NCBI GenBank assembly: GCA_965226785.1
Contig: CBDDEC010000003.1
Location: 248,001-312,000, forward strand
Reading direction: 5' to 3'
Source of the DNA: CBDDEC01 sp965226785
Lineage (GTDB): Bacteria > Chloroflexota > Dehalococcoidia > UBA2979
DNA length: 64,000 nt
In this document: positions 15,108-24,545 of the stretch, piece by piece
Layout: every line of letters begins with the position of its first letter
Numbering within the stretch: position 1 is the first letter of the stretch
Translations under genes and position numbers: made by a program
The notes under the pieces: model-generated
What the model saw: the letters and a program-made list of their open reading frames with translations, nothing else
Database searches by the model: none
What the model was told of the DNA's origin: nothing

Positions 15108-16056
15108 ATCTGGCCTCGGACGCGGCCTCGCCGCGCTCATCCCCGACCGTCCGCCGGACGACCAGCCGCAAGAGGCGCCACCAGAGCAGCCGGCCACCGC
15201 ACCACCCACCGCGCCACCCGACGTGCGCATCCCGGTGACCGAGGCGGCCGTGGACCGCATCGCGCTCAACCCCTCGCAGCCCCGCACCTCGATCGACCCG
15301 CAGGCCCTCGAGGAGCTCGCCATGTCGATCCGCGAGCACGGCGTGATCCAGCCGCTGCTGGTCTCACAGATCGAGGTACCGGAGCGCGAGGGCCCCTCGT
15401 ACCAGTTGATCGCAGGCGAGCGTCGCCTGCGTGCGGCCACCGCCGCGGGCCTCGAGATGGTGCCGGTGACGGTGCGCCAGACGACGCCGCAGGAGCTGCT
15501 CGAACTGGCGATCATCGAGAACGTGCAGCGGGCCGACCTCAACCCGCTGGAAGAGGCGCTGGCCTACCGGCGATTGATCGACGAGTTCGGCCTGACCCAG
15601 CGCGCGGTCGGCGAGCGCGTCGGCAAGTCCCGAGCGGCTGTGGCGAACACGTTGCGACTCGCCGACCTGCCCTCGACGCTCCGCGATTCGCTGGCGCAGG
15701 GCGAGATCAGCGAGGGCCACGCGCGCGCACTCCTGGGTCTGCCGAGCGAGGAGTCGCGCACCGCCGGGTGGAAGGAGGTGACGCGCCGCAAGCTCAACGT
15801 GCGCCAGACGGAGCAGCTGGTCCGCACCTGGATCCAGCGCGCCGAGGCCCCCGCGAACGGCGCAACCAATGGCGCGATCGACCGCGGCCCACTCGCGGTC
15901 ACGCAGGGGATTGAGGGCGCGATCCAGAACGCTCTCGGTACGCGCGTCACGCTCAAGCGCGGCCGCGGCGGCGGCGGCACGCTCACGATCCACTTCTACT
16001 CGGACGAGGAGCTCGAAGGCGTCGTGGAACGCCTCGTGCCTGAAGAAGCGCTCTAG
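15097..16056 (+). CDS. parB: chromosome partitioning protein ParB (Spo0J)
   Basis: 319 residues. The N-terminus is typical (RRSGLGRGLAALIP). The CTPase/ParB core has QPRTSIDPQALEELAMSIRE and the GERRLRAATAAGL box (near 107), followed by ENVQRADLNPLEEALAYRRL. The HTH (LTQRAVGERVGKSRAAVANT) recognises parS, and a short dimerisation domain closes the protein. The ATG at 15097 is preceded by GGAGGG and lies within the parA 3' end. Its cognate parS is at 9940-9955. Confidence 0.96.
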   Translation: MARRSGLGRGLAALIPDRPPDDQPQEAPPEQPATAPPTAPPDVRIPVTEAAVDRIALNPSQPRTSIDPQALEELAMSIREHGVIQPLLVSQIEVPEREGPSYQLIAGERRLRAATAAGLEMVPVTVRQTTPQELLELAIIENVQRADLNPLEEALAYRRLIDEFGLTQRAVGERVGKSRAAVANTLRLADLPSTLRDSLAQGEISEGHARALLGLPSEESRTAGWKEVTRRKLNVRQTEQLVRTWIQRAEAPANGATNGAIDRGPLAVTQGIEGAIQNALGTRVTLKRGRGGGGTLTIHFYSDEELEGVVERLVPEEAL

Positions 16057-16104
16057 GCGGGCACCCGCTACCATCGCCAGCGGCGGCGGTCGGAGGGCTG
16101 CGGA

Positions 16105-16581
16105 GTGGCGATCGAGGCGCGTGTGACCGTTGCTGAGAACCTGGTGGAGCTGGGCATCGAACTGCCCTCGGCGGCTGCACCGATGGCCGTCTATCGGCCC
16201 GCGGTGCGCACCGGTGGGCTCGTCTACGTGTCCGGGCAGGTCGCCGTCCGCGACGGCGCGATCGTGCACCCGGGTCGCCTCGGCGACGGCGTCGAGGTGG
16301 AGCAGGGGCAGGAGGCCGCGCGCGTCTGCGCCATCAACGCGCTCGCGGCGGCGAACGAGTTGCTGGGCGACCTCGAGCAGGTGCGCGTGATTCGCGCGGT
16401 CGGCTATGTCGCCTCGACGCCGGAGTTCACCGACCAGCCGGCGGTCATCAATGGTGCGTCGGAGCTGCTGCGCGACGTGCTGGGCGAAGAGCGCGGCGTC
16501 GGCACGCGGCTCGCGCTGGGTGTCACCTCGCTGCCGGCCAATTCGCCCGTCGAGTTCGAGCTGATCCTGGAGACCGGCTGA
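16105..16581 (+). CDS. RidA-family protein (YjgF/YER057c/UK114)
   Basis: 158 residues. RPAVRTGGLVYVSGQVAVRD, QEAARVCAINALAAANELLG and VRVIRAVGYVASTPEFTDQP match the Rid superfamily. Classical RidA deaminates reactive enamine/imine intermediates made by PLP enzymes and carries an Arg in a C-terminal R-(V/I)-x-V motif. Here the end reads RLALGVTSLPANSPVEFELI with the Arg shifted (TRLALGV), so it belongs to the atypical group (PA0814-like) and its deaminase activity is uncertain. The start is a GTG. Its stop overlaps the next ATG. Confidence 0.8.
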   Translation: MAIEARVTVAENLVELGIELPSAAAPMAVYRPAVRTGGLVYVSGQVAVRDGAIVHPGRLGDGVEVEQGQEAARVCAINALAAANELLGDLEQVRVIRAVGYVASTPEFTDQPAVINGASELLRDVLGEERGVGTRLALGVTSLPANSPVEFELILETG

Positions 16582-17084
16582 TGTCGCGTATCGACTTCGT
16601 CACCGGCGCACCGGAGCGCCACATGCCCCTGGTCGATGGCCTCTCCATGGTCGCCGACCGCGCCGCGACTGCCCTCGCCGGCCGCTCCACCGCCGAGACG
16701 CGGCAGGCCGCCGAAGGCGAGTGGTCGGCGATTCGCGTGCTGGCGCACATGGTGTCGTACGCGCGGCACAACAATGAGTTCATCAACGCCACGGCCTGGA
16801 TGACCGGTGCGGTGCGCCAACCGTGGGACGAGGCCGCGGAGGTGGAAGCCGAGGGTTGGGACCGCCTCGACGCGGCGGCGCTCGTCGACCTGCTCCGCGC
16901 CGAACTGGCGCCGACGGTCGAACTCCTGGGCGGCACACCCGACGCCTCGTGGGGTCGCGCGGGCATCGTCCCAGCGCGCGGCCGCCGTTCGCTGCGTCAG
17001 CAGGTCGAGGGGCACCTCCGGCACCTCGAGGAGCACGTCGAACAGCTTGGAGCGCGCGTAGGCACCGAGGCCACCGCCGGCTAG
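16581..17084 (+). CDS. DinB-like (DinB/MDMPI superfamily) protein
   Basis: 167 residues predicted as a four-helix bundle. Potential metal-binding His residues occur in RVLAHMVSYARHNN and GHLRHLEEHVEQ, matching the spaced His triad of the DinB/YfiT/mycothiol-dependent superfamily. Members are thiol-dependent metalloenzymes or uncharacterised. It is coupled to the RidA-like gene by a 1-bp overlap and converges on the rhodanese gene with no gap. Confidence 0.7.
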   Translation: MSRIDFVTGAPERHMPLVDGLSMVADRAATALAGRSTAETRQAAEGEWSAIRVLAHMVSYARHNNEFINATAWMTGAVRQPWDEAAEVEAEGWDRLDAAALVDLLRAELAPTVELLGGTPDASWGRAGIVPARGRRSLRQQVEGHLRHLEEHVEQLGARVGTEATAG

Positions 17085-17903
17085 CTAGCCACTGACGATG
17101 GGCAGCTCCTCGCGGGCGGCCCATTCGGCCCACGACCCGTCGTAGTTGCGCACATCGGTCCAGCCGAGGATCTCGCGCATCGCATACCAGGAGGCGGCCG
17201 AACGGATGCCGCCGCCGCAGTACGGGTAAACCGGCTTCGTGCCGTCGACGCCCGCAGCAGCAAAGAGCGCGCGCAGCTGGTCGTCAGGCAGGAACGCGCC
17301 GTCGTCGTCAACGAGCAGTTCCCAGTTGAGGTGCTGGGCGCGTGGCACGCGTCCGAGACGCGGAGCGGCGTGGGCTCCGGGCTCGCCGCGATATTCGCCG
17401 TCCGTGCGGCAGTCGAGCACGACCGAGGCGTTGTTGCCCTCGGCGATCGCCAGCACCTCGTCGGCGGTCGAGATGATCGAGGGGTCGGCCTCACCGAGGT
17501 GGCAGCTCGCCAGGCTGACGCGGGGATGGTCGAGCGTGAGCTCGAGGCCGTCGCGCTGCATCGCCTGCAGCGAGCGGCCAGCCATCGAGACCTGCGGAAA
17601 GCCGAGGTAACGCAGCAGCCAGTACCCACGCGACGGCCACATCGACTTGCCGCTGGCGACGAAGACGACGTGCCGGCCCTCGTGCACGCCGAGCCGCCCG
17701 AGCGTGGCCTCGAGCTGAGGACGCGTCGGGGCCAGGGCGCGGATACCGTCGCGGACGGTTGTGAGGTCGCCGTACCCATCGACGAAGACGGAGCCGGGCA
17801 GATGCCCCGACTCGTACTCGGAACGGTCTGCGCCGACCTGGAGGAAGGCCACTCCGCTGTCATCCACACGCGCTCGGATCCAGTCGAGGTCAACGGTGGC
17901 CAT
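17085..17903 (-). CDS. two-domain rhodanese sulfurtransferase (Cys form)
   Basis: 272 residues, tandem rhodanese domains. The N-terminal domain (VAFLQVGADRSEYESGHLPG) lacks an active Cys (VVFVASGKSMWPS). The C-terminal domain has VYPYCGGGIRSAASWYAMRE with the catalytic Cys in the usual CGGGxR loop near residue 230, and ends NYDGSWAEW. It transfers sulfane sulfur from thiosulfate or mercaptopyruvate to a thiol acceptor. It is a useful internal control for the UGA-containing paralogue at 1585-2427. Last gene of the lysA-holB-PSP1 strand, 44 bp after the PSP1 gene. Confidence 0.9.
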   Translation of the reverse strand: MATVDLDWIRARVDDSGVAFLQVGADRSEYESGHLPGSVFVDGYGDLTTVRDGIRALAPTRPQLEATLGRLGVHEGRHVVFVASGKSMWPSRGYWLLRYLGFPQVSMAGRSLQAMQRDGLELTLDHPRVSLASCHLGEADPSIISTADEVLAIAEGNNASVVLDCRTDGEYRGEPGAHAAPRLGRVPRAQHLNWELLVDDDGAFLPDDQLRALFAAAGVDGTKPVYPYCGGGIRSAASWYAMREILGWTDVRNYDGSWAEWAAREELPIVSG

Positions 17904-17947
17904 GCTGCTGCTCCTCCTCGGCGTGGTCGGCGGCGGCGGCGTTGGCT

Positions 17948-19081
17948 CTAGCTCGACGAGCGGCCCTGCCCTCCGCGACGACGGCGGCCACCGCGACGGC
18001 CGCGGCGACGGCGGCGGCGCTGTCCGGAACCATCGTCGCCTTCGTCCTCGGCCTTCGACTGCGGCTCGGCCGCCGAGGTGCGTCCGGCCTCGCTCAGGTC
18101 GGTCGGTGGTTCCGGCGAGCCCTCGGCGTCGCTCCGGCCGGGCCGGCGTCGGGCGACCCCGGGCGGCGAGTCAACCGGTTCGAGGACGGCAACCAGGTTG
18201 TCCTTCCGCTCGCGGTCCTCGCGACGCAGGCGCTCCTCGATCTCGTCCTCGAGTTCGGCCGGACGCACGGTCGTGCCGTACTGGCGCCGCAAGTCGTCGG
18301 CGGGGATCTCGATCACCTCACGGGTGCTGTCGAGACGGAGGCGGACGACCTGCCTGAGGGCGTCGATGTTGAGGATGCGGGCGCGACCGACGGGCGTCGA
18401 TACGCGCTTGCCGACCTTCGGCAAGTCGCCGATGAGCTCACGGTAGGCGTCGATCTCGAAGGAGAGGCAGCAGAGCAGCCGGCCGCACACGCCCGAGATC
18501 TTCGAAGGGTTGGGAGGGAGGCCCTGCTCCTTCGCCATGTTGATCGAGATCGAGGGGAACTCCGTCTGCCACGTCGAGCAACAGAGCGCCCGGCCGCATT
18601 GGCCGATGCCACCGAGCACCTTCGCGCGGTCGCGGTCACCGACCTGCCGCACCTCGAGCTCGACGCCAAGCGCCTCGCTGGCGGCACGGCCCAACCAGTC
18701 GGCGTCGCTGTACTGCTCGCGCGCCGTAAACGTCAGTTCGCCGCGCTCCCCCGCCAGGTCGTAGACGATGTTCGCGACACGGACGTGGGGGTCAGTCCGG
18801 GCCGCGATGGCCTGCGCGCGGCCGACATCCTCCTTTGCGCGCCGGCGTTGCTCGTGATGCGCCTCGACATCCGCCTCCGAGGCGAGGCGGTCCACGACGC
18901 GGACGGGCCCCTCCGGCGGGTCGTTCACGACCTGGTCGGGCGTGACGACGACCCAGCCGAGGCGCTCGCCGTGCGGCGTGCGCACGACCACGTAGTCGCC
19001 AATGCCGAGGTCGAGGTCGCCCGGGCCGCAAAAGGCGATCGGACCGGCTTCTTCAAAGCGGACGCCGACAATCCCATCCAT
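17948..19081 (-). CDS. PSP1-domain protein, RicT/YaaT-like
   Basis: About 377 residues. The PSP1 core has IGVxx features GIVGVRFEEAGPIAFCGPGD and the double Cys motif GQCGRALCCSTW and GVCGRLLCCLSFE (about 200-245). In B. subtilis these Cys help the RicAFT complex hold Fe-S clusters and steer mRNA processing. The C-terminal quarter is unstructured and Arg/Gly-rich (RRRRRRGRRGGRRRRGG), a tail not in RicT. I start at the ATG at 19081, which has GAGGGA upstream; an ATG 24 bp earlier is possible. holB immediately upstream matches the conserved holB-yaaT order. Confidence 0.85.
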   Translation of the reverse strand: MDGIVGVRFEEAGPIAFCGPGDLDLGIGDYVVVRTPHGERLGWVVVTPDQVVNDPPEGPVRVVDRLASEADVEAHHEQRRRAKEDVGRAQAIAARTDPHVRVANIVYDLAGERGELTFTAREQYSDADWLGRAASEALGVELEVRQVGDRDRAKVLGGIGQCGRALCCSTWQTEFPSISINMAKEQGLPPNPSKISGVCGRLLCCLSFEIDAYRELIGDLPKVGKRVSTPVGRARILNIDALRQVVRLRLDSTREVIEIPADDLRRQYGTTVRPAELEDEIEERLRREDRERKDNLVAVLEPVDSPPGVARRRPGRSDAEGSPEPPTDLSEAGRTSAAEPQSKAEDEGDDGSGQRRRRRRGRRGGRRRRGGQGRSSS

Positions 19082-19141
19082 CGCTGTCCCTCGTTCCATT
19101 CGCACGCGCCCGGCGCCGCGTCGATCCTGCGGAGTGTCTCC

Positions 19142-20251
19142 TCAGACCGGCGTCGCAGCGGTGCGTGCCTCGTTTCCGTCCTGTGCGCCCGCGGGCGCGG
19201 CCAGCTGCGGGAGGTCGAGCATCATCACCTCCAGCGCCAGCTGTGGGTTCGTGTTCGCGAGCAGATGCTCGCGAGCGCGCCTGACGGCGGTCAGGCCGCC
19301 GGCGGCCTGTGCCGCGTCACACGCGGCCACCTCGCTGGCCAGCTCCGCCGAGGGCTCGACATCGGTGGTTGCGAGTAGCAGTGCTCGCCACCATTCGGCC
19401 CACATGTCGACGGTCGCCAACACACTGTCGCGCTCGCGCAGCCAGTTCTGCGAGAGCTGCTGCGCGTAGTCGAGGCGCTCGCCTCGGGAGGCGCGCGCCA
19501 GCCGTCGCGCGTCAGCGTCGACCGCTTCGCGCAGCACCTGCAGCGAGGGGTCGGCGAGCATAGTGACGGCCGCCCCGTAGCGCCCGCGCGCCATCGGCGC
19601 CACGCGCTCCGCCTCGAACGGTTCGGTGCCGGCCGCTTCGAGCGCGGCGACGAGTGCCGAGCGCGACATTGGTCGCAGCACGATCTCCTGGCAACGTGAG
19701 CGCACGGTCGGCAGGAGATCCTCGAGGTCGGTCGCCAGCAAGATGAGCACGACGCCGGCGGCCGGTTCTTCCAGGGTCTTCAGCAGCGCGTGGCCGGCCT
19801 CGGTCTGAAGGTCGTTTGCGCCGTCGATGACGAAGACGCGCCGTGGCGCGGCAAATGGGGCGAGGGCGGAGACGCGCTTCAGACGCCGCACCTGGCAGAT
19901 ACGGATGCGGGTCGAGTTGTCCGAGCTGTGGTCGTGGCTGGTCTCGTCGCATACACCACCGATGGTGATGCGCTCCACATCGGGCGCCTCGCGCACCTCG
20001 ATGGCGCGACAGATGCGGCACTCGAGGCACGGCGTAGCGTCGCGCTCCTCGCGCGCCTCGCAGGCGAGCGTTTGCGCGAAACGCCGGGCGAGTGTGGCCT
20101 TGCCGACGCCCTCCGGCCCGACCAGGAGGTAGGAGTGGGCGAGCTGGGCAGAGGTGATGGCGCGCCGCAGCGCGGCCACGGCGTGGTCCTGGCCGTGGAC
20201 GCCCCACTCGTTGGTGGCAGTGGTCGCGTCGACACTGGTGTCAGTCGACAT
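19142..20251 (-). CDS. holB: DNA polymerase III subunit delta'
   Basis: 369 residues, AAA+ clamp-loader subunit. Walker A is GPEGVGKATLARRFA (about 43-57). Zinc-binding Cys occur in CEAREERDATPCLECRICRA. The sensor/SRC region reads LLPTVRSRCQEIVLRP. It works with the tau/gamma and delta subunits to load the beta clamp. The start ATG lies 11 bp inside lysA, so it is translationally coupled. Confidence 0.9.
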   Translation of the reverse strand: MSTDTSVDATTATNEWGVHGQDHAVAALRRAITSAQLAHSYLLVGPEGVGKATLARRFAQTLACEAREERDATPCLECRICRAIEVREAPDVERITIGGVCDETSHDHSSDNSTRIRICQVRRLKRVSALAPFAAPRRVFVIDGANDLQTEAGHALLKTLEEPAAGVVLILLATDLEDLLPTVRSRCQEIVLRPMSRSALVAALEAAGTEPFEAERVAPMARGRYGAAVTMLADPSLQVLREAVDADARRLARASRGERLDYAQQLSQNWLRERDSVLATVDMWAEWWRALLLATTDVEPSAELASEVAACDAAQAAGGLTAVRRAREHLLANTNPQLALEVMMLDLPQLAAPAGAQDGNEARTAATPV

Positions 20252-21572
20252 CGAGTCGCATCAAATCCTCCGCGGTCTCGCGACGGCGAATCAAGCGCGC
20301 CTCGCCATCCTGCACGAGCACGACGGCGGCGCGATAGGCCAGGTTGTAGTTCGACTCCATCGCCAGCTGGTAGGCGCCGGCAGCCGGAATCGCGAGCAGC
20401 TCGCCCGCCTCGAGCCGCGGCAGCCGCGCGTCGCGCACGAGCAGGTCGCCGCTCTCGCAGTACTTGCCAGCGATCGTGACTGTCTCCTCGGGCTCAGCGA
20501 ACGGCCGCTCCGCCGCGAGCACAGCGTACGAGGCGTTGTACATCGCCGGGCGAATGTTGTCGGCCATGCCGCCGTCGACGGAGACGAAGGTGCGGACACC
20601 GGGGATCTCCTTACGCGCGCCCACGGTGTAGATCGCCAGGCCAGCGCGCCCGACGATCGAACGTCCGGGCTCGAGTGTGATGTGCGGCCGGGTGAGACCT
20701 CGGGCGTCGCACTCGCGCTCCACCGCCGAGGCGATCACCTGTGCGTAGGCGGCCGGCGCGGGCGCCTGCTGCGAGCCATAGGCGACGGCGAATCCGCCGC
20801 CGGGCGAGAACTCGCTGACCTCGACGCCCAGCTCGTCGCGCAGCATCTGCGCGAAGCCGAGCGTGACCTCGATCCCCGCGTCGTAGGGCTCCAGCTCGAA
20901 GATCGGGCTGCCGAGGTGCATGTGCAACCCTCGGAAGTCGAGGTGCTCCGCGGCGACGATCGCCTGCACCGCCTCGAAGGCGGCGCCGGTCTCGATTGGC
21001 AGGCCGAACTTGCTGTCGACGATGCCGGTCGTCGTCTTCTGATGCGTGTGCGCGTCGATGCCCGGGGACACACGCAGCAACACCGGCTGTACGGCGTCCG
21101 CCGCGGCGGCGACGCCGTCGAGCAGGGCGATCTCGGTTGCCGCGTCAATGACGATGCGCCCGACGCCCGCGTCGAGGGCGATGCGCAGCTCCTCCGGCGT
21201 CTTGTTGTTGCCGTGGAAGGTCACGCCGGCCATGTCCACGTCGGCAGCGCGGAGCACCTCGATCTCGCCGGCGGTGACGGCGTCGAAGCCGAGGCCCTGC
21301 GCCGCGATCAGCCGCGCGAACGGCTGCGAGAGATAGGCCTTGGATGCGTACTGCACGGCGGAGTCCTCGTACGCCTCGCGGAACGCGGAGACGTAGGCCG
21401 CGCACTGTTCTTCGATGGTGTGCACGTCGTAGGCGTAGAGCGGCGTGCCGAACTCCTCGACGAGCGCTCGCACGTCGCAGCCGCCGACGGTCAATCGGCC
21501 AGCCTCGGAGACACCGGCTCCGATGGGCAGCACATGCGCCAGCGGCAGCGTGGCCGCGGCGGGCGTCGTCAC
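20241..21572 (-). CDS. lysA: diaminopimelate decarboxylase
   Basis: 443 residues, fold-type III PLP enzyme making lysine from meso-DAP. The PLP Lys is in QYASKAYLS (near 74). GLHMHLGSPIF, SPGGGFAV and EPGRSIVG are the phosphate-binding and substrate motifs. CESGD (C-terminal half) carries the second-subunit catalytic Cys. The product also sits at the branch for peptidoglycan DAP. First gene of the lysA-holB-PSP1 run. Confidence 0.95.
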   Translation of the reverse strand: MTTPAAATLPLAHVLPIGAGVSEAGRLTVGGCDVRALVEEFGTPLYAYDVHTIEEQCAAYVSAFREAYEDSAVQYASKAYLSQPFARLIAAQGLGFDAVTAGEIEVLRAADVDMAGVTFHGNNKTPEELRIALDAGVGRIVIDAATEIALLDGVAAAADAVQPVLLRVSPGIDAHTHQKTTTGIVDSKFGLPIETGAAFEAVQAIVAAEHLDFRGLHMHLGSPIFELEPYDAGIEVTLGFAQMLRDELGVEVSEFSPGGGFAVAYGSQQAPAPAAYAQVIASAVERECDARGLTRPHITLEPGRSIVGRAGLAIYTVGARKEIPGVRTFVSVDGGMADNIRPAMYNASYAVLAAERPFAEPEETVTIAGKYCESGDLLVRDARLPRLEAGELLAIPAAGAYQLAMESNYNLAYRAAVVLVQDGEARLIRRRETAEDLMRLDVD

Positions 21573-21693
21573 TGGTCAACTCCGCAAAGCGGTCGATTCG
21601 TTTCCGGACCGGTCCGCTGCCAGCCGGCTGGTCGCCGGCAGCGCCTGACCTCGGTCGCGGCGCCAGTATCGCACGAGGGGGGCCGCGCCGGGC

Positions 21694-22056
21694 TTACGGG
21701 GCTGGCAGCTCGATCACGCTCACCCGCTCGTCACCGAAGTGCAGCAGCGAGAGACGCCGGCCTGCCACAGTCACCACCGCCACGTTGCCACCGCCTTCAC
21801 GCAGCACGATCAGCGGGCCCTCGATGCCGACTGGGAGGCCGTCGGCGTTCCAGACGACCTCCGGCGTCGGCTCGGCGGTCGGCGTGGACTCCGCGCTGGG
21901 CGTCGAAGTGGGCGGCGCGGTGGCGGTGGGCGCGGGTGCAACCTCGCGTGGTGGCGTGGCTGCGGTCGGCGAGGGTTCGGCGGGCGAGGCGTTCAAGGTG
22001 CAGGCGAGCGCGAGGGTAACGAGCAACACGAGCGTTGTGAGCGGTCTGGGGAGCAC
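21694..22056 (-). CDS. small lipoprotein with Thr/Pro-rich linker
   Basis: About 120 residues. I use the GTG at 22056, which has AGAGGG eight bases ahead and begins directly with the signal (TTLVLLVTLALAC, lipobox LALAC). A Thr/Pro/Ser/Ala linker (about 25-70) follows, then a short C-terminal domain (GGGNVAVVTVAGRRLSLLHF) that could be a beta-sandwich. Upstream in-frame starts only add a non-signal stretch. Function unknown; the linker style matches the transglycosylase at 6590. Confidence 0.6.
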   Translation of the reverse strand: MLPRPLTTLVLLVTLALACTLNASPAEPSPTAATPPREVAPAPTATAPPTSTPSAESTPTAEPTPEVVWNADGLPVGIEGPLIVLREGGGNVAVVTVAGRRLSLLHFGDERVSVIELPAP

Positions 22057-22215
22057 GTGGGGCCCTCTTGTCGTACCTGGAGCAGTGTCCAGCATAGAAC
22101 GAGAGTCTCCGCGGTTGTCGATACGGTTTCTATCGTCTGGCCATCCAGTCCAGCGACCCGGGGCTCGCAACGCATCGCGATTCTGATAGGGTGCGCGTGC
22201 GGGAGAGGGGACTCC

Positions 22216-22863
22216 ATGCGGCTTCACTCGAATTTGATGCGGATCACGACCGCAGCCACGATTGCCTCGCTACTACTGGCGACGGTGCTGATCGCACCGC
22301 GCGAGGAGGCGCAGGCGCAGGACTACCTGACGGAGCTCGGCACAGCGCTGAGCGCCTTCGGCGGTCCGTACGCGGACTTCGCCGAGAAGGGCGAGGAGAT
22401 CGTCGCGGACTTCACGGTGATCTTCGATGCGGCCTGGATGGCCGTGTGGCAGGGCGACCTGGCGGCATTCAACGACATCGCCTCGGCGCTGGGCGCGATG
22501 TCACTGCCCTCTGACGCCGACTCGACCCTGACCGCGCTGATTGCGGAGATCGCGTCCGACATACCGGGCCAGACCGAGGCGGCACAGACCGGCATGGACG
22601 ACATCGCCGGCGACGGCGGCGCGTCGTTGACAGCGGCGTACACGGCGCTGGGCGCGACCGCGGCGAAGGTCGCCGAGGCGGCCGCGCTGGTGCAGTCCGC
22701 CGGTGGCACGGTTGAGCCGAGCGCGACGGGCAACGCGGGTCTCGTTGGCGAGTCGTCAACATCGACCGCGACGCTCGCGCTGTTCGCCCTGGTCGCGATC
22801 GCCCTCGTCGGCGGCGCGCGGCTGGCCACGCAGCGCATCGCCCTGGGGTCGTCGCGCAGCTAG
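22216..22863 (+). CDS. secreted protein with C-terminal membrane anchor
   Basis: 215 residues. A signal peptide (ITTAATIASLLLATVLIAP, cleavage near AQAQ) is followed by a helical, Ala/Asp-rich exported domain (about 35-180). A Ser/Thr segment and a C-terminal hydrophobic helix (LALFALVAIALVGGARLA) end in Arg residues. This resembles surface proteins held by a C-terminal anchor, without an LPXTG motif. The ATG at 22216 has GAGAGGGG upstream. A strong terminator follows 22 bp later. No family recognised. Confidence 0.65.
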   Translation: MRLHSNLMRITTAATIASLLLATVLIAPREEAQAQDYLTELGTALSAFGGPYADFAEKGEEIVADFTVIFDAAWMAVWQGDLAAFNDIASALGAMSLPSDADSTLTALIAEIASDIPGQTEAAQTGMDDIAGDGGASLTAAYTALGATAAKVAEAAALVQSAGGTVEPSATGNAGLVGESSTSTATLALFALVAIALVGGARLATQRIALGSSRS

Positions 22864-22885
22864 GCGACGCCACTGAAGCGACATC

Positions 22886-22914
22886 GGCCGCGGGCGCGAA
22901 ATGCGCCCGCGGCC
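22886..22914 (+). terminator. rho-independent terminator
   Basis: Perfect 12-bp stem GGCCGCGGGCGC/GCGCCCGCGGCC with loop GAAAT, followed by TT. Confidence 0.7.
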
Positions 22915-22961
22915 TTGTCACGCCCGCTCCACTCGCGGCAGCGCTGGTATCGTCACGCTCG

Positions 22962-23902
22962 ATGCCCGTCCGCACCCCCGCCGCCGACCTCCCGACGCTG
23001 CCTAGGCCGCTGACACCGCAGCGGCTGGGCCGCATCCGCTCGGCGCTGCTCGCGTGGTACGCCGAGGTCGGGCAGCCGTTTCCGTGGCGTACTGGGCGCG
23101 ACCCGTACCTCGCGCTGGTGGCCGCGGTGGCGTCGCAACAGACGCAGATGTCGCGCGTGCTGCAGATCTACGACCGCTGGACGCAGGCGTTTCCAACGCT
23201 GGCCGCGCTGGCCTCGGCGCGCCGCTCCGAGGTGCTGCGTGTGTGGAGCCGCGCCGGATACCCGCGCCGCGCGGTAGGGCTGCACGAGACGGCGCGTATC
23301 TGCATCGACGAGCACGAGGGACGGCTACCGCGCGACGAGGCGGCGCTACTCGCGCTGCCGGGCGTGGGGCCGTTCACCGCAGCGATCGGCGCTGCTTCGG
23401 CTTCGGCGACGACGCGGTCGCCATCGACACCAACATCGTCCGGTTCGTCGGGCGTGTCGTCCTCGGCGACCTGCAGCCAGCGAAGGAGTCGCGCGCGAGC
23501 GACCTGGAGGTGGCGGCGACGCGATTGCTGCGACCGGGCACGGCCGCCGAGTGGAACCCGGCGCTCATGGAGTACGGCGCGAAGGTCTGCGTGCCTCGCC
23601 CACGCTGCGACGAGTGCGTCGTCGCGTCCCTGTGCGCGGCGCGACCACGCTTCGCGGCGGGCGAACGCGCGGAGCCAGTCCGCGCGCAGACCTCGTTCGC
23701 GGGGTCCGACCGCGAGTGGCGTGGCCGCATCATGACCGAACTGCGCGAGGCCGACGGCTCGCTGGCGCGCTCGACGCTGACCCGCCGTATGGGCACCGCC
23801 GGCGTAGACGCCTCGACGGTGCGCCGCCTGCTCGACGATCTGGTGCGCGAGGGGCTCGCGTGGCGCGCGCAGGGGCGCGTCGGGCTGGGCGAGGCGAGCT
23901 AG
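22962..23902 (+). pseudogene. mutY: A/G-specific adenine glycosylase MutY, frameshifted
   Basis: The N-terminal part reads in one frame from ATG 22962 (FPWRTGRDPYLALVAAVASQ, LPGVGPFTAAI). The rest reads in another frame (GFGDDAVAIDTNIVRFVGRV, ALMEYGAKVC). The switch is near 23388 and equals one missing base. The HhH motif, the catalytic Asp in AIDTN and a Cys cluster (CVPRPRCDECVVASLC) are all present across the two frames. The first Cys spacing is five residues, one fewer than the usual six. MutY removes A mispaired with 8-oxoG. Either a real pseudogene or a single-base error; the intact downstream frame favours a recent change or an error. Confidence 0.75.
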
Positions 23903-24030
23903 CGCGTGTCGAGAGCGCCCGGCGCGGAGCGTGGGTAGATCAGTCAACGTGTCATCCTCGTCGCTCCGCGGCAGGCTCGGCGTGCGCTACGCTGCCTGCC
24001 CGGACCGATCGAGGCGATGGGAGAGGCCCG

Positions 24031-24504
24031 ATGCCACAGCGACGCGAATACGGCGCACCGCCGCAGATCAAGAGCCCGAAGCGTGACGATTACCTGGAGG
24101 CGATGAGCAAATCGGTCTTCCAGACCGGCATCTCCTGGGATGTCGTGAACAAGAAGTGGCCCGACATCGTCGAGGCCTTCCACGGCTTCGATGCCGACCG
24201 GGTGGCGAACCTCAGTCCGGACGACCTCGACGAGCTGCAGCAGGACACGAGAGTGATCCGCAACCGGCGCAAGCTGGAGGCGATCGCGAGCAACGCACAG
24301 ATGGTGCTCGACCGCAGCGCCGAGCACGGCTCGTTCGGCAAGTACCTCTCGGCGCAGGGTGACTTCGACGGCCAGGTGAAGGCGCTGAAACAGGACTTCA
24401 AGTTCCTCGGCGACACCGGGTCGTACGTCTTCCTCTACGTCGTCGGCGAGGAAGTGCCGCCACACGACGAGTGGGAGGCGAGCCGACGGAAGCGGAAGCG
24501 CTAG
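24031..24504 (+). CDS. DNA-3-methyladenine glycosylase I-like protein (Tag family)
   Basis: 157 residues, shorter than the usual 185-190. PKRDDYLEAMSKSVFQTGIS, WDVVNKKWPDIVEAFHGFD, IRNRRKLEAIASNAQMVLD and FKFLGDTGSYVFLYVVGEEV match the Tag helical core and its order. The N-terminal zinc-binding Cys and the C-terminal His/Cys end of E. coli Tag are missing. It may therefore act on different damage or be non-catalytic. The ATG has GGGAGAGG upstream. Confidence 0.7.
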   Translation: MPQRREYGAPPQIKSPKRDDYLEAMSKSVFQTGISWDVVNKKWPDIVEAFHGFDADRVANLSPDDLDELQQDTRVIRNRRKLEAIASNAQMVLDRSAEHGSFGKYLSAQGDFDGQVKALKQDFKFLGDTGSYVFLYVVGEEVPPHDEWEASRRKRKR

Positions 24505-24545
24505 CCGCGGCCGCCGAGCCGCATTGCACACGACGAGGAGAGTCC

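Noticed and set aside
20154..22019. Plus-strand frame of 621 codons opposite lysA
   Set aside because: Shadow frame; the minus strand encodes a clear diaminopimelate decarboxylase with all motifs.
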